DNA of 64,000 nucleotides from Bradyrhizobium sp. U87765 SZCCT0048 (GCF_018131225.1 NZ_JAFCMM010000003.1:260001-324000), one strand, 5' to 3'; positions 29,408 to 38,146 are shown, counted from the first letter of the stretch. Notes: a model not told the origin generated them from the letters alone. Program-made: numbers and translations.

Positions 29408-30805
29408 TCAGCCCGAATTTTGCTCTTTTTCCAGCCGTTTGAGCCAGCTTTTGGCCTGCGCCAGAACGTTCTTCGGCGCCGTGCCGCCGAAGCTCGTGCG
29501 GCTCTTCACCGAACTATCGACCGACAGCACCCCGAGCACCTCGCGGGTGATCCTGGGCTCGATCTCCTGCATCGCCTTGAGCGGAACCTCGTGCAGCGGC
29601 AGGCCGTCCTCCGCCGCGCGCGCCACGATCCGGCCCGTGACATGGTGGGCGTCGCGGAACGGCATCTTCAGCGTCCGGACCAGCCAGTCGGCGAGATCGG
29701 TCGCGGTGGCGTAGCCATCGCCGGCCGCCGCACGCATGCGTGCGGCATCGGGCTCGAGATCGCGCACCATACCGGTCATCGCCCGGACCGCAAGCGACAG
29801 CGCTGCGAACGCCTCCATGGCGCCCTGCTTGTCCTCCTGCATGTCCTTCTGGTAGGCGAGCGGCAGGCCCTTCATCACGATCAGCAGACCGTTGAGCGCA
29901 CCGATGACGCGCCCGGTCTTGGCGCGCACCAGCTCGGCGGCATCCGGGTTGCGCTTTTGCGGCATGATCGACGAGCCGGTGGTGAACTTGTCCGACAGCC
30001 GCACCAGCCCGACCAGTGGCGACGTCCAGATCACGATTTCCTCGGCGAAGCGCGACAGGTGCATCGCCGCGATCGACGCCGCCGACAGCACCTCGAGCAC
30101 GAAGTCGCGGTCGGACACCGCATCGAGCGAATTGGCCATCGGCCGGTCGAAACCGAGCGCCTTGGCGGTCGCCGCGCGGTCGATCGGGAACGAGGTACCT
30201 GCCAGCGCCGCGGCACCGAGCGGGCTTTCGTTCAGCCGCTTGCGCGCGTCGCGGAAGCGGCCGCGGTCGCGTGCAGCCATCTCCACATAGGCCATCAGGT
30301 GGTGACCGAATGTCACAGGCTGCGCGGTCTGCAGATGGGTGAAGCCCGGCATCACCGTGCCTGCGTGCTCGATCGCGCGTTCGACCAGCGCGTGCTGGAA
30401 CGCGCCGAGCGCCGCATCGGTTTCGTCGATCACATCGCGCACGTAGAGGCGGAAATCGGTGGCGACCTGGTCGTTGCGCGAGCGGGCCGTATGCAGGCGG
30501 CCGGCGGCGGGGCCGATCAACTCGCTGAGACGGCTCTCGACATTCATGTGAATGTCCTCGAGCGCACGCTTGAAGGTGAAGGAGCCCTTGGCGATCTCTG
30601 ACAAAATCGTGTCTAGACCCTTGGCAATGTTTTTTGCATCGTTCGCCGAAATAATGCCCTGAGCGGCGAGCATGGCAGCGTGCGCCTTTGACGCAGTGAT
30701 GTCCTGCGCATAGAGGTTCCGGTCGACGTCGATGGAGACGTTGATTTCCTCCATGATCGCGTCGGGACTTTCGCCGAAACGACCGCCCCACATCTTATTG
30801 CTCAT
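29408..30805 (-). CDS. argH: Argininosuccinate lyase
   Basis: 465 aa from the ATG at 30805 (MSNKMWGGRFGESPD). The frame stays open far upstream, but that part is antisense to tlpA. It splits argininosuccinate into arginine and fumarate. Fumarase-superfamily signatures are intact: TARSRNDQVATD, the catalytic-loop GSSIMPQKRNPD, and THLQTAQP. Divergent from tlpA with 63 bp between the starts, as known in Bradyrhizobium. Confidence 0.97.
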   Translation of the reverse strand: MSNKMWGGRFGESPDAIMEEINVSIDVDRNLYAQDITASKAHAAMLAAQGIISANDAKNIAKGLDTILSEIAKGSFTFKRALEDIHMNVESRLSELIGPAAGRLHTARSRNDQVATDFRLYVRDVIDETDAALGAFQHALVERAIEHAGTVMPGFTHLQTAQPVTFGHHLMAYVEMAARDRGRFRDARKRLNESPLGAAALAGTSFPIDRAATAKALGFDRPMANSLDAVSDRDFVLEVLSAASIAAMHLSRFAEEIVIWTSPLVGLVRLSDKFTTGSSIMPQKRNPDAAELVRAKTGRVIGALNGLLIVMKGLPLAYQKDMQEDKQGAMEAFAALSLAVRAMTGMVRDLEPDAARMRAAAGDGYATATDLADWLVRTLKMPFRDAHHVTGRIVARAAEDGLPLHEVPLKAMQEIEPRITREVLGVLSVDSSVKSRTSFGGTAPKNVLAQAKSWLKRLEKEQNSG

Positions 30806-30868
30806 CGCAAACCACTCGTTGTATTCGCCGGACGAACACTCAAAGGCCCGCCGGCGCGAAGAGAGACC

Positions 30869-31546
30869 ATGACTGACGACAAAACCCCCGCCACCGAACA
30901 GCCGTCTCGGAAAACCACCCGGCGCATCCCGATCGTGCTCGGCGCGATCGCCGTCGGCGCCGTGATCGGGGTGGCCGGGATATACGGGATCGGCGGCCTG
31001 ATGCGCAATGGATCGGGCGATCCGGCCTGCAAACCTGCGGTGGCGCTGTCGCGCAAGATCGCACCCCTGGCCCATGGCGAGGTCGCGGCCCTGACCATGG
31101 CCTCCGCACCGCTGAAAATCCCGGATCTCGCCTTCGAGACCGGCTCCGGCGAGCCGAAAAAGCTGTCCGACTGGCGCGGGAAGACCGTGCTGGTCAACCT
31201 GTGGGCGACCTGGTGCGTGCCCTGCCGCAAGGAAATGCCGGCGCTGGACGAGCTCCAGGGCAAGCTCGGCGGGGCCAATTTCGAGGTGGTGGCGATCAAC
31301 ATCGACACCCGCGACCCTGAGAAGCCCAAGGCATTTCTCAAGGACGGCGGGCTGTCGCAGCTCGGCTATTTTTTCGACAATAAAGCCAAGGTTTTTCAGG
31401 AGCTTAAAGCAGTCGGCCGAGCGCTCGGCATGCCGACATCGGTGCTGGTCGACGGCAATGGCTGCGAAATCGCCACCATCGCCGGCCCCGCCGAGTGGGC
31501 GAGCGGCGACGCGATCAAGCTGATCCAGGCTGCGCTTAAGCCCTAG
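30869..31546 (+). CDS. tlpA: Membrane-anchored thioredoxin-like protein TlpA
   Basis: 225 aa. An N-terminal transmembrane anchor (about 20-44) is followed by a periplasmic thioredoxin fold with the active site WCVPC (Cys116, Cys119). Two extra cysteines (Cys54 and one near 203 in GNGCEIATIAGPAEW) match the second disulfide of Bradyrhizobium TlpA. That protein reduces ScoI and the CuA site for cytochrome aa3 assembly. Segments such as IAPLAHGEVAALTMASAPLK and RKEMPALDELQGKL are nearly identical to my memory of TlpA. The divergent argH neighbour supports the name. Confidence 0.95.
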   Translation: MTDDKTPATEQPSRKTTRRIPIVLGAIAVGAVIGVAGIYGIGGLMRNGSGDPACKPAVALSRKIAPLAHGEVAALTMASAPLKIPDLAFETGSGEPKKLSDWRGKTVLVNLWATWCVPCRKEMPALDELQGKLGGANFEVVAINIDTRDPEKPKAFLKDGGLSQLGYFFDNKAKVFQELKAVGRALGMPTSVLVDGNGCEIATIAGPAEWASGDAIKLIQAALKP

Positions 31547-31599
31547 CCTCTTCAGCAGCTCCCACCCCAACCACCTCCCAGCCACGTCGAGGCTCCCCC

Positions 31600-31627
31600 T
31601 TGACGTGTTATCCCGCGCGCCTATACT
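31600..31627 (+). promoter_or_regulatory. Sigma-70 promoter of the arsR-led operon
   Basis: TTGACG (31600-31605), 16 bases, TATACT (31622-31627). Transcription should start near 31634, at or next to the ATG at 31635, so the message would be leaderless. Confidence 0.75.
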
Positions 31628-31628
31628 T

Positions 31629-31640
31629 AACCATATGGTT
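31629..31640. promoter_or_regulatory. Palindromic operator overlapping the start codon
   Basis: AACCATATGGTT is a perfect 12-bp palindrome, two bases after the -10 box and including the arsR start codon (31635-31637). Its position would let a bound dimer block transcription, fitting autorepression by the ArsR-type protein. The binding protein is inferred. Confidence 0.6.
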
Positions 31641-32054
31641 TACTATCAAGCTGCTCCACTCGATCGCACCTTTGCCGCCCTGTCGGATCCGACCCGACGC
31701 GCCTTGCTGGCGCGGCTGGGGGAACAGGACGGCATGTCGGTCAGCGACCTCGCCAGGCCGCTGCCGATGTCCCTGCCCGCGGTGATGAAGCATCTCGACG
31801 TACTCACCGACGCGGGCCTCGTGACCCGTACCAAGACCGGCCGCACCGTGATGTGCCGGCTGAACGCCGCGCCCATGGAGGAAGCGATGGAATGGCTCAC
31901 ACGCTACCAGCGCTTCTGGACCGCCGCGCTCGATCGTCTCTCCGCCTTTATCGAGGAAGACACATGCTCACCCAACCCAGCCTCACCCTCGCCCGACGTC
32001 TCAACGCGGCCCCAGCCAAAGTCTTCGCCGCCTGGACCGACCCGGAAAAAATAA
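31635..32054 (+). CDS. ArsR/SmtB family transcriptional regulator
   Basis: 139 aa from the ATG at 31635 (MVYYQAAPLDRTFAALSDPTRRALL). A winged helix-turn-helix with the family opening FAALSDPTRRALLARL and recognition region LPMSLPAVMKHLDVLTDAGLV. No metal-binding cysteine motif is seen; this subgroup (ArsR paired with an SRPBCC gene) is usually metal-independent. The body ends near residue 112 (SAFIEEDTC); the last 27 residues are a Pro/Ser tail read over the start of the next gene, a 91-bp overlap. Probably represses its own operon through the palindrome at its start. Confidence 0.88.
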   Translation: MVYYQAAPLDRTFAALSDPTRRALLARLGEQDGMSVSDLARPLPMSLPAVMKHLDVLTDAGLVTRTKTGRTVMCRLNAAPMEEAMEWLTRYQRFWTAALDRLSAFIEEDTCSPNPASPSPDVSTRPQPKSSPPGPTRKK

Positions 32055-32398
32055 TTCACTGGTTCGGCCCGTCGGAGACCATCCCGGGTTCGGTGAAGGC
32101 GGCCATGGACGTGCGCGTCGGCGGCGGCTTCCGCATCAGCTTCAGCACCGCGGACGGCGAGCATCACGAGGTCGGCGGCGAATACCGCGAGGTCGTGCCG
32201 GATCAGCGCCTGGTGTTCAGCTGGGCCTGGCATTCGACACCGGAGCGCGTCTCGGTCGTCACCGTCACCATCAAGCCCGACGGCGCCGGCTCGCTGCTGA
32301 CCCTCAATCACGGCCAGTTCTTCGACGAGCCGGCCCGCGACGGCCACCGGCGCGGCTGGACCGGAACTCTCGACAGGCTCGAGAAGATGTTCGCCTGA
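31964..32398 (+). CDS. SRPBCC (AHSA1-like) protein
   Basis: 144 aa from the ATG at 31964, after GAGGAAG. An AHSA1/START-like fold: LTLARRLNAAPAKVFAAWTDPEKIIHWFGP, GGGFRISF, GEYREVVPDQRLVFSW and WTGTLDRLEKMF. Such proteins bind hydrophobic ligands in a deep cavity; the ligand is unknown. It starts inside the arsR frame (91-bp overlap) so its translation is likely coupled to the regulator. This pairing recurs widely in proteobacteria. Confidence 0.88.
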   Translation: MLTQPSLTLARRLNAAPAKVFAAWTDPEKIIHWFGPSETIPGSVKAAMDVRVGGGFRISFSTADGEHHEVGGEYREVVPDQRLVFSWAWHSTPERVSVVTVTIKPDGAGSLLTLNHGQFFDEPARDGHRRGWTGTLDRLEKMFA

Positions 32399-32418
32399 CG
32401 CTGCGAAAGGATCTCGTC

Positions 32419-33042
32419 ATGAAGCTGTTCTACGCGACGACCTTCAACCCGCGGAAAGCCTGTGCAGTCGCGCGCCACCTCGACGCACCGGTCACCTTTG
32501 TCCACGTCGATCTTCTCAAGGGCGAGCATCGCAGCCCCGACTACCTTGCCGTCAATCCCAACGGGCGCGTGCCGGCCTTGATCGATGGCGACACCATGCT
32601 GTGGGAGGCTGACGCCATCATGTGCCACCTCGCCCGCAAGGCGGGTTCGGAGCTGTGGCCAAGCGACGGCGCGCAGCAGGTCGAGGTGATGCGCTGGCTG
32701 AGTTGGAACAGCCAGCATTTCTCATCTCACACCGGCAATCTGTATTTCGAGCACCTGATCAAGCCGGTGCTGGGCCTCGGCGAACCGGAGCCTGCGGCCG
32801 TGGAGCGGATGATCGGCGCCTTCCGCGACAGCGCCGCGGTGCTCAACGGCCATCTGCGCACACACCGCTATGCCGCCGGCGACGACATCACCATCGCCGA
32901 CTTCGCCCTCGCGAGCGGATTGCCCTACGCCGACGACACCCACGTTCCATTCGCTGATTTTCCCCACATCGTGCGCTGGTACACCCAGCTCGACGCACTT
33001 CCCGCCTGGCGCGATCCCTATCCCGCCCGGACCGCCGCCTGA
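32419..33042 (+). CDS. Glutathione S-transferase family protein
   Basis: 207 aa, ATG after GAAAGGA. N-terminal thioredoxin-like domain (MKLFYATTFNPRKACAVARHLDAPVTFVHVDLLKGEHRSPDYLAVNPNGRVPAL, with the cis-Pro in RVPAL and the ESD-like EADAI) and a C-terminal helical domain (ITIADFALASGLPYAD). The class cannot be set. Likely detoxification by glutathione conjugation, in line with the VOC neighbours. Confidence 0.88.
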   Translation: MKLFYATTFNPRKACAVARHLDAPVTFVHVDLLKGEHRSPDYLAVNPNGRVPALIDGDTMLWEADAIMCHLARKAGSELWPSDGAQQVEVMRWLSWNSQHFSSHTGNLYFEHLIKPVLGLGEPEPAAVERMIGAFRDSAAVLNGHLRTHRYAAGDDITIADFALASGLPYADDTHVPFADFPHIVRWYTQLDALPAWRDPYPARTAA

Positions 33043-33084
33043 TCACGTCCTCCCAAAATCCGCCCTTCACCGCAGGAGACTTCC

Positions 33085-33546
33085 ATGTCCAAGCTCACGA
33101 CCTCACTCTGGTTCGACGGCAATGCTGAAGAGGCCGCAACCTTCTACACCTCGGTTTTCAAGGACGCGAAGATCACCTCGGTGTCACGCTATGGCGACGC
33201 CGGCCCCGGCCCCAAGGGCTCGGTCATGGTGGTAGCGTTCGAGCTGAACGGCCAGTCCTTTATCGGCATCAACGGCGGCCCGCAGTTCAAGTTCAGCCCG
33301 GCGATTTCGCTGGTGGTGAACTGCGAGACCCAGGACGAGATCGACCACTACTGGGACCGCCTGCTCGAAGGTGGCGCGCCGCAGCAGTGCGGCTGGCTGA
33401 CCGACAAGTTCGGGCTGTCCTGGCAGGTGGTGCCGACCATCATTGGCGAGGTGATGAAGGACCCGGAGAAGGGCAACCGCGCCATGGCTGCCGTGATGAA
33501 GATGGTGAAGCTCGACATCGCCGAGATCCTGCGGGCGGCCGCCTAG
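33085..33546 (+). CDS. VOC family protein (PhnB-like)
   Basis: 153 aa, ATG after GGAGA. Matches the PhnB / 3-demethylubiquinone-9 methyltransferase-like VOC group: LTTSLWFDGNAEEAATFYTSVFKDAKI, QSFIGINGGPQFKFSPAISLVVNC, GWLTDKFGLSWQVVP. Despite the old name these are not methyltransferases. Substrate unknown; fourth gene of the arsR-led set. Confidence 0.88.
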   Translation: MSKLTTSLWFDGNAEEAATFYTSVFKDAKITSVSRYGDAGPGPKGSVMVVAFELNGQSFIGINGGPQFKFSPAISLVVNCETQDEIDHYWDRLLEGGAPQQCGWLTDKFGLSWQVVPTIIGEVMKDPEKGNRAMAAVMKMVKLDIAEILRAAA

Positions 33547-33580
33547 ACCCGCTCACTCAACGTATCCCAGGGAGCACACC

Positions 33581-33937
33581 ATGTATGTCGACGGATTCGT
33601 TCTGCCGCTGCCGAAGAAAAATCTCGCCGCCTATCGCAACATGTCCCGCAAGGCAGGCAAGGTTTGGCGGGAACACGGCGCAATCAGCTATCACGAGTGC
33701 ATCGCCGACGACGTCAAGAAGGGCAAGCTCACCTCGTTCCCGCAGAGCGTCAAACTCAAGCCCGGCGAGACCGTGGTGTTCTCCTGGATCGTCTACAAGT
33801 CACGCCGGGATCGCGACCGCGTCAACGCCAAGGTGATGAACGACCCGCGCCTTGCGAAGATGATGGATCCGAAATCCATGCCGTTCGACGGCAAGCGCAT
33901 GTTCTACGGCGGCTTCAAGACGCTGATCGAGATGTGA
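33581..33937 (+). CDS. DUF1428 family protein
   Basis: 118 aa, ATG after GGGAG. MYVDGFVLPLPKKNLAAYRNM, WREHGAISYHECIADD, VVFSWIVYKSRRDRDRVNAKVMNDPR and DGKRMFYGGFKTL are hallmark DUF1428 segments (ferredoxin-like dimeric barrel). Function unknown; the family often travels with VOC and SRPBCC genes, as here. Confidence 0.9.
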   Translation: MYVDGFVLPLPKKNLAAYRNMSRKAGKVWREHGAISYHECIADDVKKGKLTSFPQSVKLKPGETVVFSWIVYKSRRDRDRVNAKVMNDPRLAKMMDPKSMPFDGKRMFYGGFKTLIEM

Positions 33938-34012
33938 CGCGCGGCATGCGGCCGCTTCGCCGTCCGGACCGAACTTCACGGGGGCGCAACAGCAGACGCA
34001 GGGAGCACCACC

Positions 34013-34405
34013 ATGTTGGCGACGAGCAAGGCTATCAGCGGCTTCTCCACCGATGACGTGGCACGGAGTCGCGCATTCTACGGCGAGGTTCTCGGACTGA
34101 ACGTCTCCAAACGCGATGGATTGCTGAAGCTGCATCTCGGCGGCGGCACCACCGTGGTGATCTATCCTAAGCCCAATCATGCCCCGGCCAGCTTCACCGT
34201 GCTGAACTTCCCGGTACCCGATGTCGATGCGGCCGTCGATGGCCTGACCGGACGCGGTGTGCGCTTCGAGATCTACGACATGCCTGGCCTCAAGACCGAC
34301 GCCAAAGGCATCATGCGCGGCAATGGGCCGACCATCGCCTGGTTCAAGGATCCGGCGGGCAACATCCTGTCGGTCATCGACCAGATGGCGACGCTGGACG
34401 CATAG
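34013..34405 (+). CDS. VOC (glyoxalase/bleomycin-resistance) protein
   Basis: 130 aa, ATG after AGGGAG. Paired VOC beta-alpha-beta units: ISGFSTDDVARSRAFYGEVLGLNV, TVLNFPVPDVDAAVDGLTGRGVRFE and AWFKDPAGNILSVID. Probably binds or converts a small electrophile; metal ligands are not obvious beyond a C-terminal acidic residue position. Thirteen bases before the next gene. Confidence 0.88.
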   Translation: MLATSKAISGFSTDDVARSRAFYGEVLGLNVSKRDGLLKLHLGGGTTVVIYPKPNHAPASFTVLNFPVPDVDAAVDGLTGRGVRFEIYDMPGLKTDAKGIMRGNGPTIAWFKDPAGNILSVIDQMATLDA

Positions 34406-34417
34406 CGGAGCCGAGCC

Positions 34418-34927
34418 ATGACGCCCCCGACATCTCTCGATGCGCCGCGTTTCGAGGCGCGCCCGCGCCACATCATCGCCGGCTTTCGCAACAGCTACGC
34501 GTTCACCGACGATCGCTTCAAGCAGGGCATCGGCGCGCAGTGGCAGCGCCTTGGCCCGATGATCGGCCGCATTCCACACCAGGTCGGCGCGGTTGCCTTT
34601 GGCGTCTGCTTCGACATGTTCGGGGCTGCGATACGGTTCAACTATATCGCCGGCGTCGAGGTCGCCGCAGCGGACGTGCTCCCAGCGGGATTCAGCGCCG
34701 TGACCATCCCGCCCTGCAGGTGGGCGGTGTTCGCCCACCGCATGCACGCGACGCAGTTCAACGAAACGATGACCGCGATCCTGAACGGCTGGCTGCCCGG
34801 CTCGGGCTACGACATCGCTATCGGCAACGGCGCGCCCGATCTCGTGGAGCGCTACAGCGACGCATTCGATCCGGCAACCGGAATGGGCGGCATGGAATTG
34901 TGGCTGCCGGTCCGGTCACGATCATGA
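34418..34927 (+). CDS. GyrI-like effector-binding domain protein
   Basis: 169 aa. A stand-alone AraC/BmrR-type effector-binding (GyrI-like) domain: FEARPRHIIAGFRNSYAF, FGVCFDM, YIAGVEVAAADVLPAGFSAVTIPPCRWAVFAH and a terminal GGMELWLPV. No DNA-binding part. These domains bind drugs and small hydrophobic compounds, and some hydrolyse them. It ends the arsR-led set. Confidence 0.85.
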   Translation: MTPPTSLDAPRFEARPRHIIAGFRNSYAFTDDRFKQGIGAQWQRLGPMIGRIPHQVGAVAFGVCFDMFGAAIRFNYIAGVEVAAADVLPAGFSAVTIPPCRWAVFAHRMHATQFNETMTAILNGWLPGSGYDIAIGNGAPDLVERYSDAFDPATGMGGMELWLPVRSRS

Positions 34928-34971
34928 CGGCACCGGCACAGCCAGCACCCGTGCGTCGCCCCCGGAAACCT

Positions 34972-35181
34972 TCAGGCGGAGACGTCGAGCCTGCCACCGA
35001 CGCCAGCGGCCAGATTGGCCTGCGACATCCCGTTGGTGGCAGCGCCGAGCAGCACCTGCGCCGCCTCGGCCTGGGAGTCGTTGTTCATCTTGATCATGCG
35101 CATGGCGACATTGCTCTGCAGATTCGCAGTTTGCGCGGTCATCGCCGCCATCACCAGACCCATATCCATACGCGACTCCAT
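34972..35181 (-). CDS. Small protein resembling YjfB-type putative motility protein
   Basis: 69 aa from the ATG at 35181, after GGCGGAAG; a GTG one codon before and the internal ATG (MDMGLVM) are alternatives. A single amphipathic helix region (LVMAAMTAQTANLQSNVAMRMIKMNNDSQAEAAQVLLGA) resembles the YjfB putative motility family. No flagellar gene is near, so the assignment is weak. Confidence 0.5.
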   Translation of the reverse strand: MESRMDMGLVMAAMTAQTANLQSNVAMRMIKMNNDSQAEAAQVLLGAATNGMSQANLAAGVGGRLDVSA

Positions 35182-35349
35182 CACTTCCGCCGGGCACCGT
35201 AGGCACCATTGGTTAAGAAACGTTGGTCGCGAAGCGGAAGGGCCTGCGTCCGAACGCCACGCCGGTGGGCGTGCAAAACCGGCGATGCGTGGGGCATCGG
35301 CGGCTTGTCGGGCGAAACAGGTGAAAGGCGTCCGCGGGCGGTGCCGCGC

Positions 35350-36231
35350 TCAGCGCGTCGGCACCGGCTTGTCGCCGCGATAGTCGTAGAAGCCGCGCTG
35401 CGTCTTGCGGCCCAGCCAGCCGGCCTCGACATACTTCACCAGCAACGGGCACGGCCGGTACTTGGAATCGGCAAGGCCCTCGTGCAGCACCTGCATGATC
35501 GACAGGCACGTATCCAGACCGATGAAGTCGGCGAGTTCGAGCGGCCCCATCGGATGATGGGCGCCGAGCTTCATCGCCGCATCGATCGCCTCGACGTTCC
35601 CGACGCCCTCGTAGAGCGTATAGATCGCCTCGTTGATCATCGGCAGCAGGATGCGGTTGACGATGAAGGCCGGGAAATCCTCGGACACCGCCACTTGCTT
35701 GCCGAGCTTGCTGACATACTCCTTCGCGGTATCGAAGGTGGTATCGTCGGTGGCGATGCCACGGATGAGCTCGACCAGTTCCATCACCGGAACCGGGTTC
35801 ATGAAGTGAATGCCGATGAATTTCTCGGGCCGATCGGTCGACGCGGCGAGGCGCGTGATCGAGATCGACGACGTGTTGGACGCGACGATCGCCTCCGGCT
35901 TCAGCGACGCGCAGAGATCGTGGAAGATCTTGCGCTTGACGTCTTCCTTCTCGACCGCGGTCTCGATCACGAGATCGCAATCGCCGAGATCCTCATAACT
36001 CTCCGACGCCTGGATCCGCTCCAGCGCCTGCTTGCGGGCATCGTCCGCGATCAGATTGCGCGACACCTGCCGCGACAGGTTGCCATTGATGGTGGCCAGC
36101 GCCGACTTGACGCGATCGCCGGAGACATCGTTGAGGATCACGTCAAACCCGGCCAGCGCCGACACATGTGCGATCCCGTTGCCCATCTGGCCCGAGCCGA
36201 TCACACCGATCTTCTTGATAGTCACCGCCAT
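35350..36231 (-). CDS. 3-hydroxybutyryl-CoA dehydrogenase
   Basis: 293 aa. NAD loop GVIGSGQMGNGIAHV (9-23), catalytic His in GIHFMNPVPVMELVE, the ETAVEKEDVKRKIF loop and the C-terminal dimer domain FIVNRILLPMINEAI ... HHPMGPLELADFIGLD. It oxidises 3-hydroxyacyl-CoA (short chain) to 3-ketoacyl-CoA, in beta-oxidation or polyhydroxybutyrate-related metabolism. It lies downstream of etfBA on the same strand behind a terminator, a common Rhizobiales neighbourhood where ETF takes electrons from acyl-CoA dehydrogenases. Confidence 0.94.
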   Translation of the reverse strand: MAVTIKKIGVIGSGQMGNGIAHVSALAGFDVILNDVSGDRVKSALATINGNLSRQVSRNLIADDARKQALERIQASESYEDLGDCDLVIETAVEKEDVKRKIFHDLCASLKPEAIVASNTSSISITRLAASTDRPEKFIGIHFMNPVPVMELVELIRGIATDDTTFDTAKEYVSKLGKQVAVSEDFPAFIVNRILLPMINEAIYTLYEGVGNVEAIDAAMKLGAHHPMGPLELADFIGLDTCLSIMQVLHEGLADSKYRPCPLLVKYVEAGWLGRKTQRGFYDYRGDKPVPTR

Positions 36232-36392
36232 TTCGCCTTCTCATCGGCATCCCGCCGCGCAAATCGCGGCGCACACGCCATCTTACATGGAACGTTTGCA
36301 GAGAACACCCCCGCCCGTGGCCCGGCGCCCGCCACGCCCCACCCCGAGGGAGAGGCCGGCCGAAACGCCACGCTATGGCCGCCAGGGGGCCC

Positions 36393-36435
36393 AAAAACGC
36401 GGCGACCCGCCCGTGCCGGGGGCGCGGGCGGGTCG
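36393..36435 (-). terminator. Intrinsic terminator of etfBA
   Basis: An 11-bp perfect inverted repeat (CGACCCGCCCG / CGGGCGGGTCG, 36403-36413 and 36425-36435) is followed on the minus strand by CCGCG and five T residues. It lies 18 bp past the etfA stop. Confidence 0.85.
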
Positions 36436-36452
36436 GTACGCGCGAGGCGATG

Positions 36453-37400
36453 TCAGCGGCCGAGCTTGGCCAGTTCGTCGGTCAGTTCCGGCACCGCCTG
36501 GTAGAGGTCGGCCACGAGGCCGTAGTCGGCGACCTGGAAGATCGGCGCCTCCTCGTCCTTGTTGATGGCGACGATGACCTTGGAGTCCTTCATGCCGGCG
36601 AGGTGCTGAATCGCACCGGAAATGCCGATGGCGATGTACAGCTCCGGGGCCACCACCTTGCCGGTCTGGCCGACCTGCCAGTCGTTCGGGGCGTAGCCGG
36701 CGTCCACCGCGGCGCGCGAGGCGCCGACGCCGGCGCCGAGCTTGTCGGCGAGCGGCTCGATGTACTTGGTGAAGTTTTCGCGGCTCTGCATCGCACGACC
36801 GCCCGAGACGATGATCTTGGCCGAGGTCAGCTCCGGACGGTCGCTCTTGGCGACCTCCTCGCCGACGAAGGTGGACAGGCCCGGGTCCGCCGCCGCGTTG
36901 ACGGCTTCGACCGCCGCACTGCCGCCGTCGCCGGCTGCAGCGAAGGTCGAGGTCCGCACGGTGATGACCTTCTTGGCGTCCTTGCTCTTGACGGTCTGGA
37001 TGGCGTTGCCGGCGTAGATCGGCCGCTCGAACGTGTCGGGGGCGACCACCTTGGTGATCTCCGACACCTGCATGACGTCGAGCAAGGCTGCGACGCGCGG
37101 CATCACATTCTTGTAGCGCGAGGTCGCCGGAGCGACGATCGCGTCATAGGACCCGCCGAGCGAGACGACGAGCGCGGCCAGCGGCTCGGCGAGATCGTGG
37201 GCGTAGGCGGCGTTGTCGGCGAGCAGAACCTTGGTCACGCCCGCGAGCTTGGCCGCGGCATCGGCAGCGCCCTTGGCGTTCTCGCCGGCCACCAGCACAT
37301 GCACCTCGGCGCCGAGCGCCGCGGCCGCCGTGAGCGCCTTGGAGGTCGCGTCCTTGATCGACGCGTTGTCGTGTTCGGCAATCAGCAGCGTTGTCATCAC
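36453..37400 (-). CDS. etfA: Electron transfer flavoprotein subunit alpha
   Basis: 315 aa. The C-terminal FAD domain shows the ETF-alpha signature (LYIAIGISGAIQHLAGM ... AINKDEEAPIF) plus VVSGGRAM and VGASRAAVDAGY. With the beta subunit it passes electrons from acyl-CoA and other dehydrogenases to ETF:quinone oxidoreductase. Its ATG overlaps the etfB stop by four bases. Confidence 0.97.
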   Translation of the reverse strand: MMTTLLIAEHDNASIKDATSKALTAAAALGAEVHVLVAGENAKGAADAAAKLAGVTKVLLADNAAYAHDLAEPLAALVVSLGGSYDAIVAPATSRYKNVMPRVAALLDVMQVSEITKVVAPDTFERPIYAGNAIQTVKSKDAKKVITVRTSTFAAAGDGGSAAVEAVNAAADPGLSTFVGEEVAKSDRPELTSAKIIVSGGRAMQSRENFTKYIEPLADKLGAGVGASRAAVDAGYAPNDWQVGQTGKVVAPELYIAIGISGAIQHLAGMKDSKVIVAINKDEEAPIFQVADYGLVADLYQAVPELTDELAKLGR

Positions 37401-38146
37401 AGAACCCCGGCTTCGTTCTTCAGCTTCGACACCAGTTCGGCCACCGAGGCGACCTTGACGCCGGCCTTGCGGCCCGCGGGTTCGGATGTCTTCACAATCT
37501 CGAGGCGCGGCGTGAGGTCGACGCCGTAGTCGGCAGCGGCCTTCTCGGCGATCGGCTTCTTCTTCGCCTTCATGATGTTGGGCAGGCTGGCGTAGCGCGG
37601 CTCGTTGAGACGCAGGTCCGTGGTGACGATCGCCGGACCCTTGACCTTGACGGTCTGCAGGCCGCCGTCGACCTCGCGCGTAACCTTGAAGTCGCTGCCG
37701 TCAACCTCGAGCTTCGAGGCGAAGGTCGCCTGCGACCAGTTCAGCAGCGCCGCCAGCATCTGGCCGGTCTGGTTGGAATCGTCGTCGATCGCCTGCTTGC
37801 CGAGGATGATGAGGCCGGGCTTCTCTTCGTCGGCGACCGCCTTGAGCAGCTTGGCCACCGCGAGCGGCTCAACAGGACCGTCGGCCTTGACCAGGATGCC
37901 ACGGTCGGCGCCCATCGCGAGACCGGTGCGAATGGTTTCCGATGCCTGCGCCGGACCGATCGACACCACGACCACCTCGGTCGCCTTGCCGGCTTCCTTC
38001 AGCCGCAAGGCTTCCTCGACGGCGATCTCGTCGAACGGGTTCATGGACATCTTGACGTTCGCGAGCTCGACGCCCGACCCGTCGCTCTTGACGCGGATCT
38101 TGACGTTGTAATCAACGACCCGCTTTACCGGCACCAAAACCTTCAT
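37397..38146 (-). CDS. etfB: Electron transfer flavoprotein subunit beta
   Basis: 249 aa from the ATG at 38146 (MKVLVPVKRVVDYNVKIRV), after AAAGGGGA; the frame is open 16 codons further but without a site. The AMP-binding subunit: MNPFDEIAVEEALRLKE, ILGKQAIDDDSNQTGQMLA and the recognition loop LRLNEPRYASLPNIMKAKKK. First gene of the etfBA transcript. Confidence 0.97.
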   Translation of the reverse strand: MKVLVPVKRVVDYNVKIRVKSDGSGVELANVKMSMNPFDEIAVEEALRLKEAGKATEVVVVSIGPAQASETIRTGLAMGADRGILVKADGPVEPLAVAKLLKAVADEEKPGLIILGKQAIDDDSNQTGQMLAALLNWSQATFASKLEVDGSDFKVTREVDGGLQTVKVKGPAIVTTDLRLNEPRYASLPNIMKAKKKPIAEKAAADYGVDLTPRLEIVKTSEPAGRKAGVKVASVAELVSKLKNEAGVL

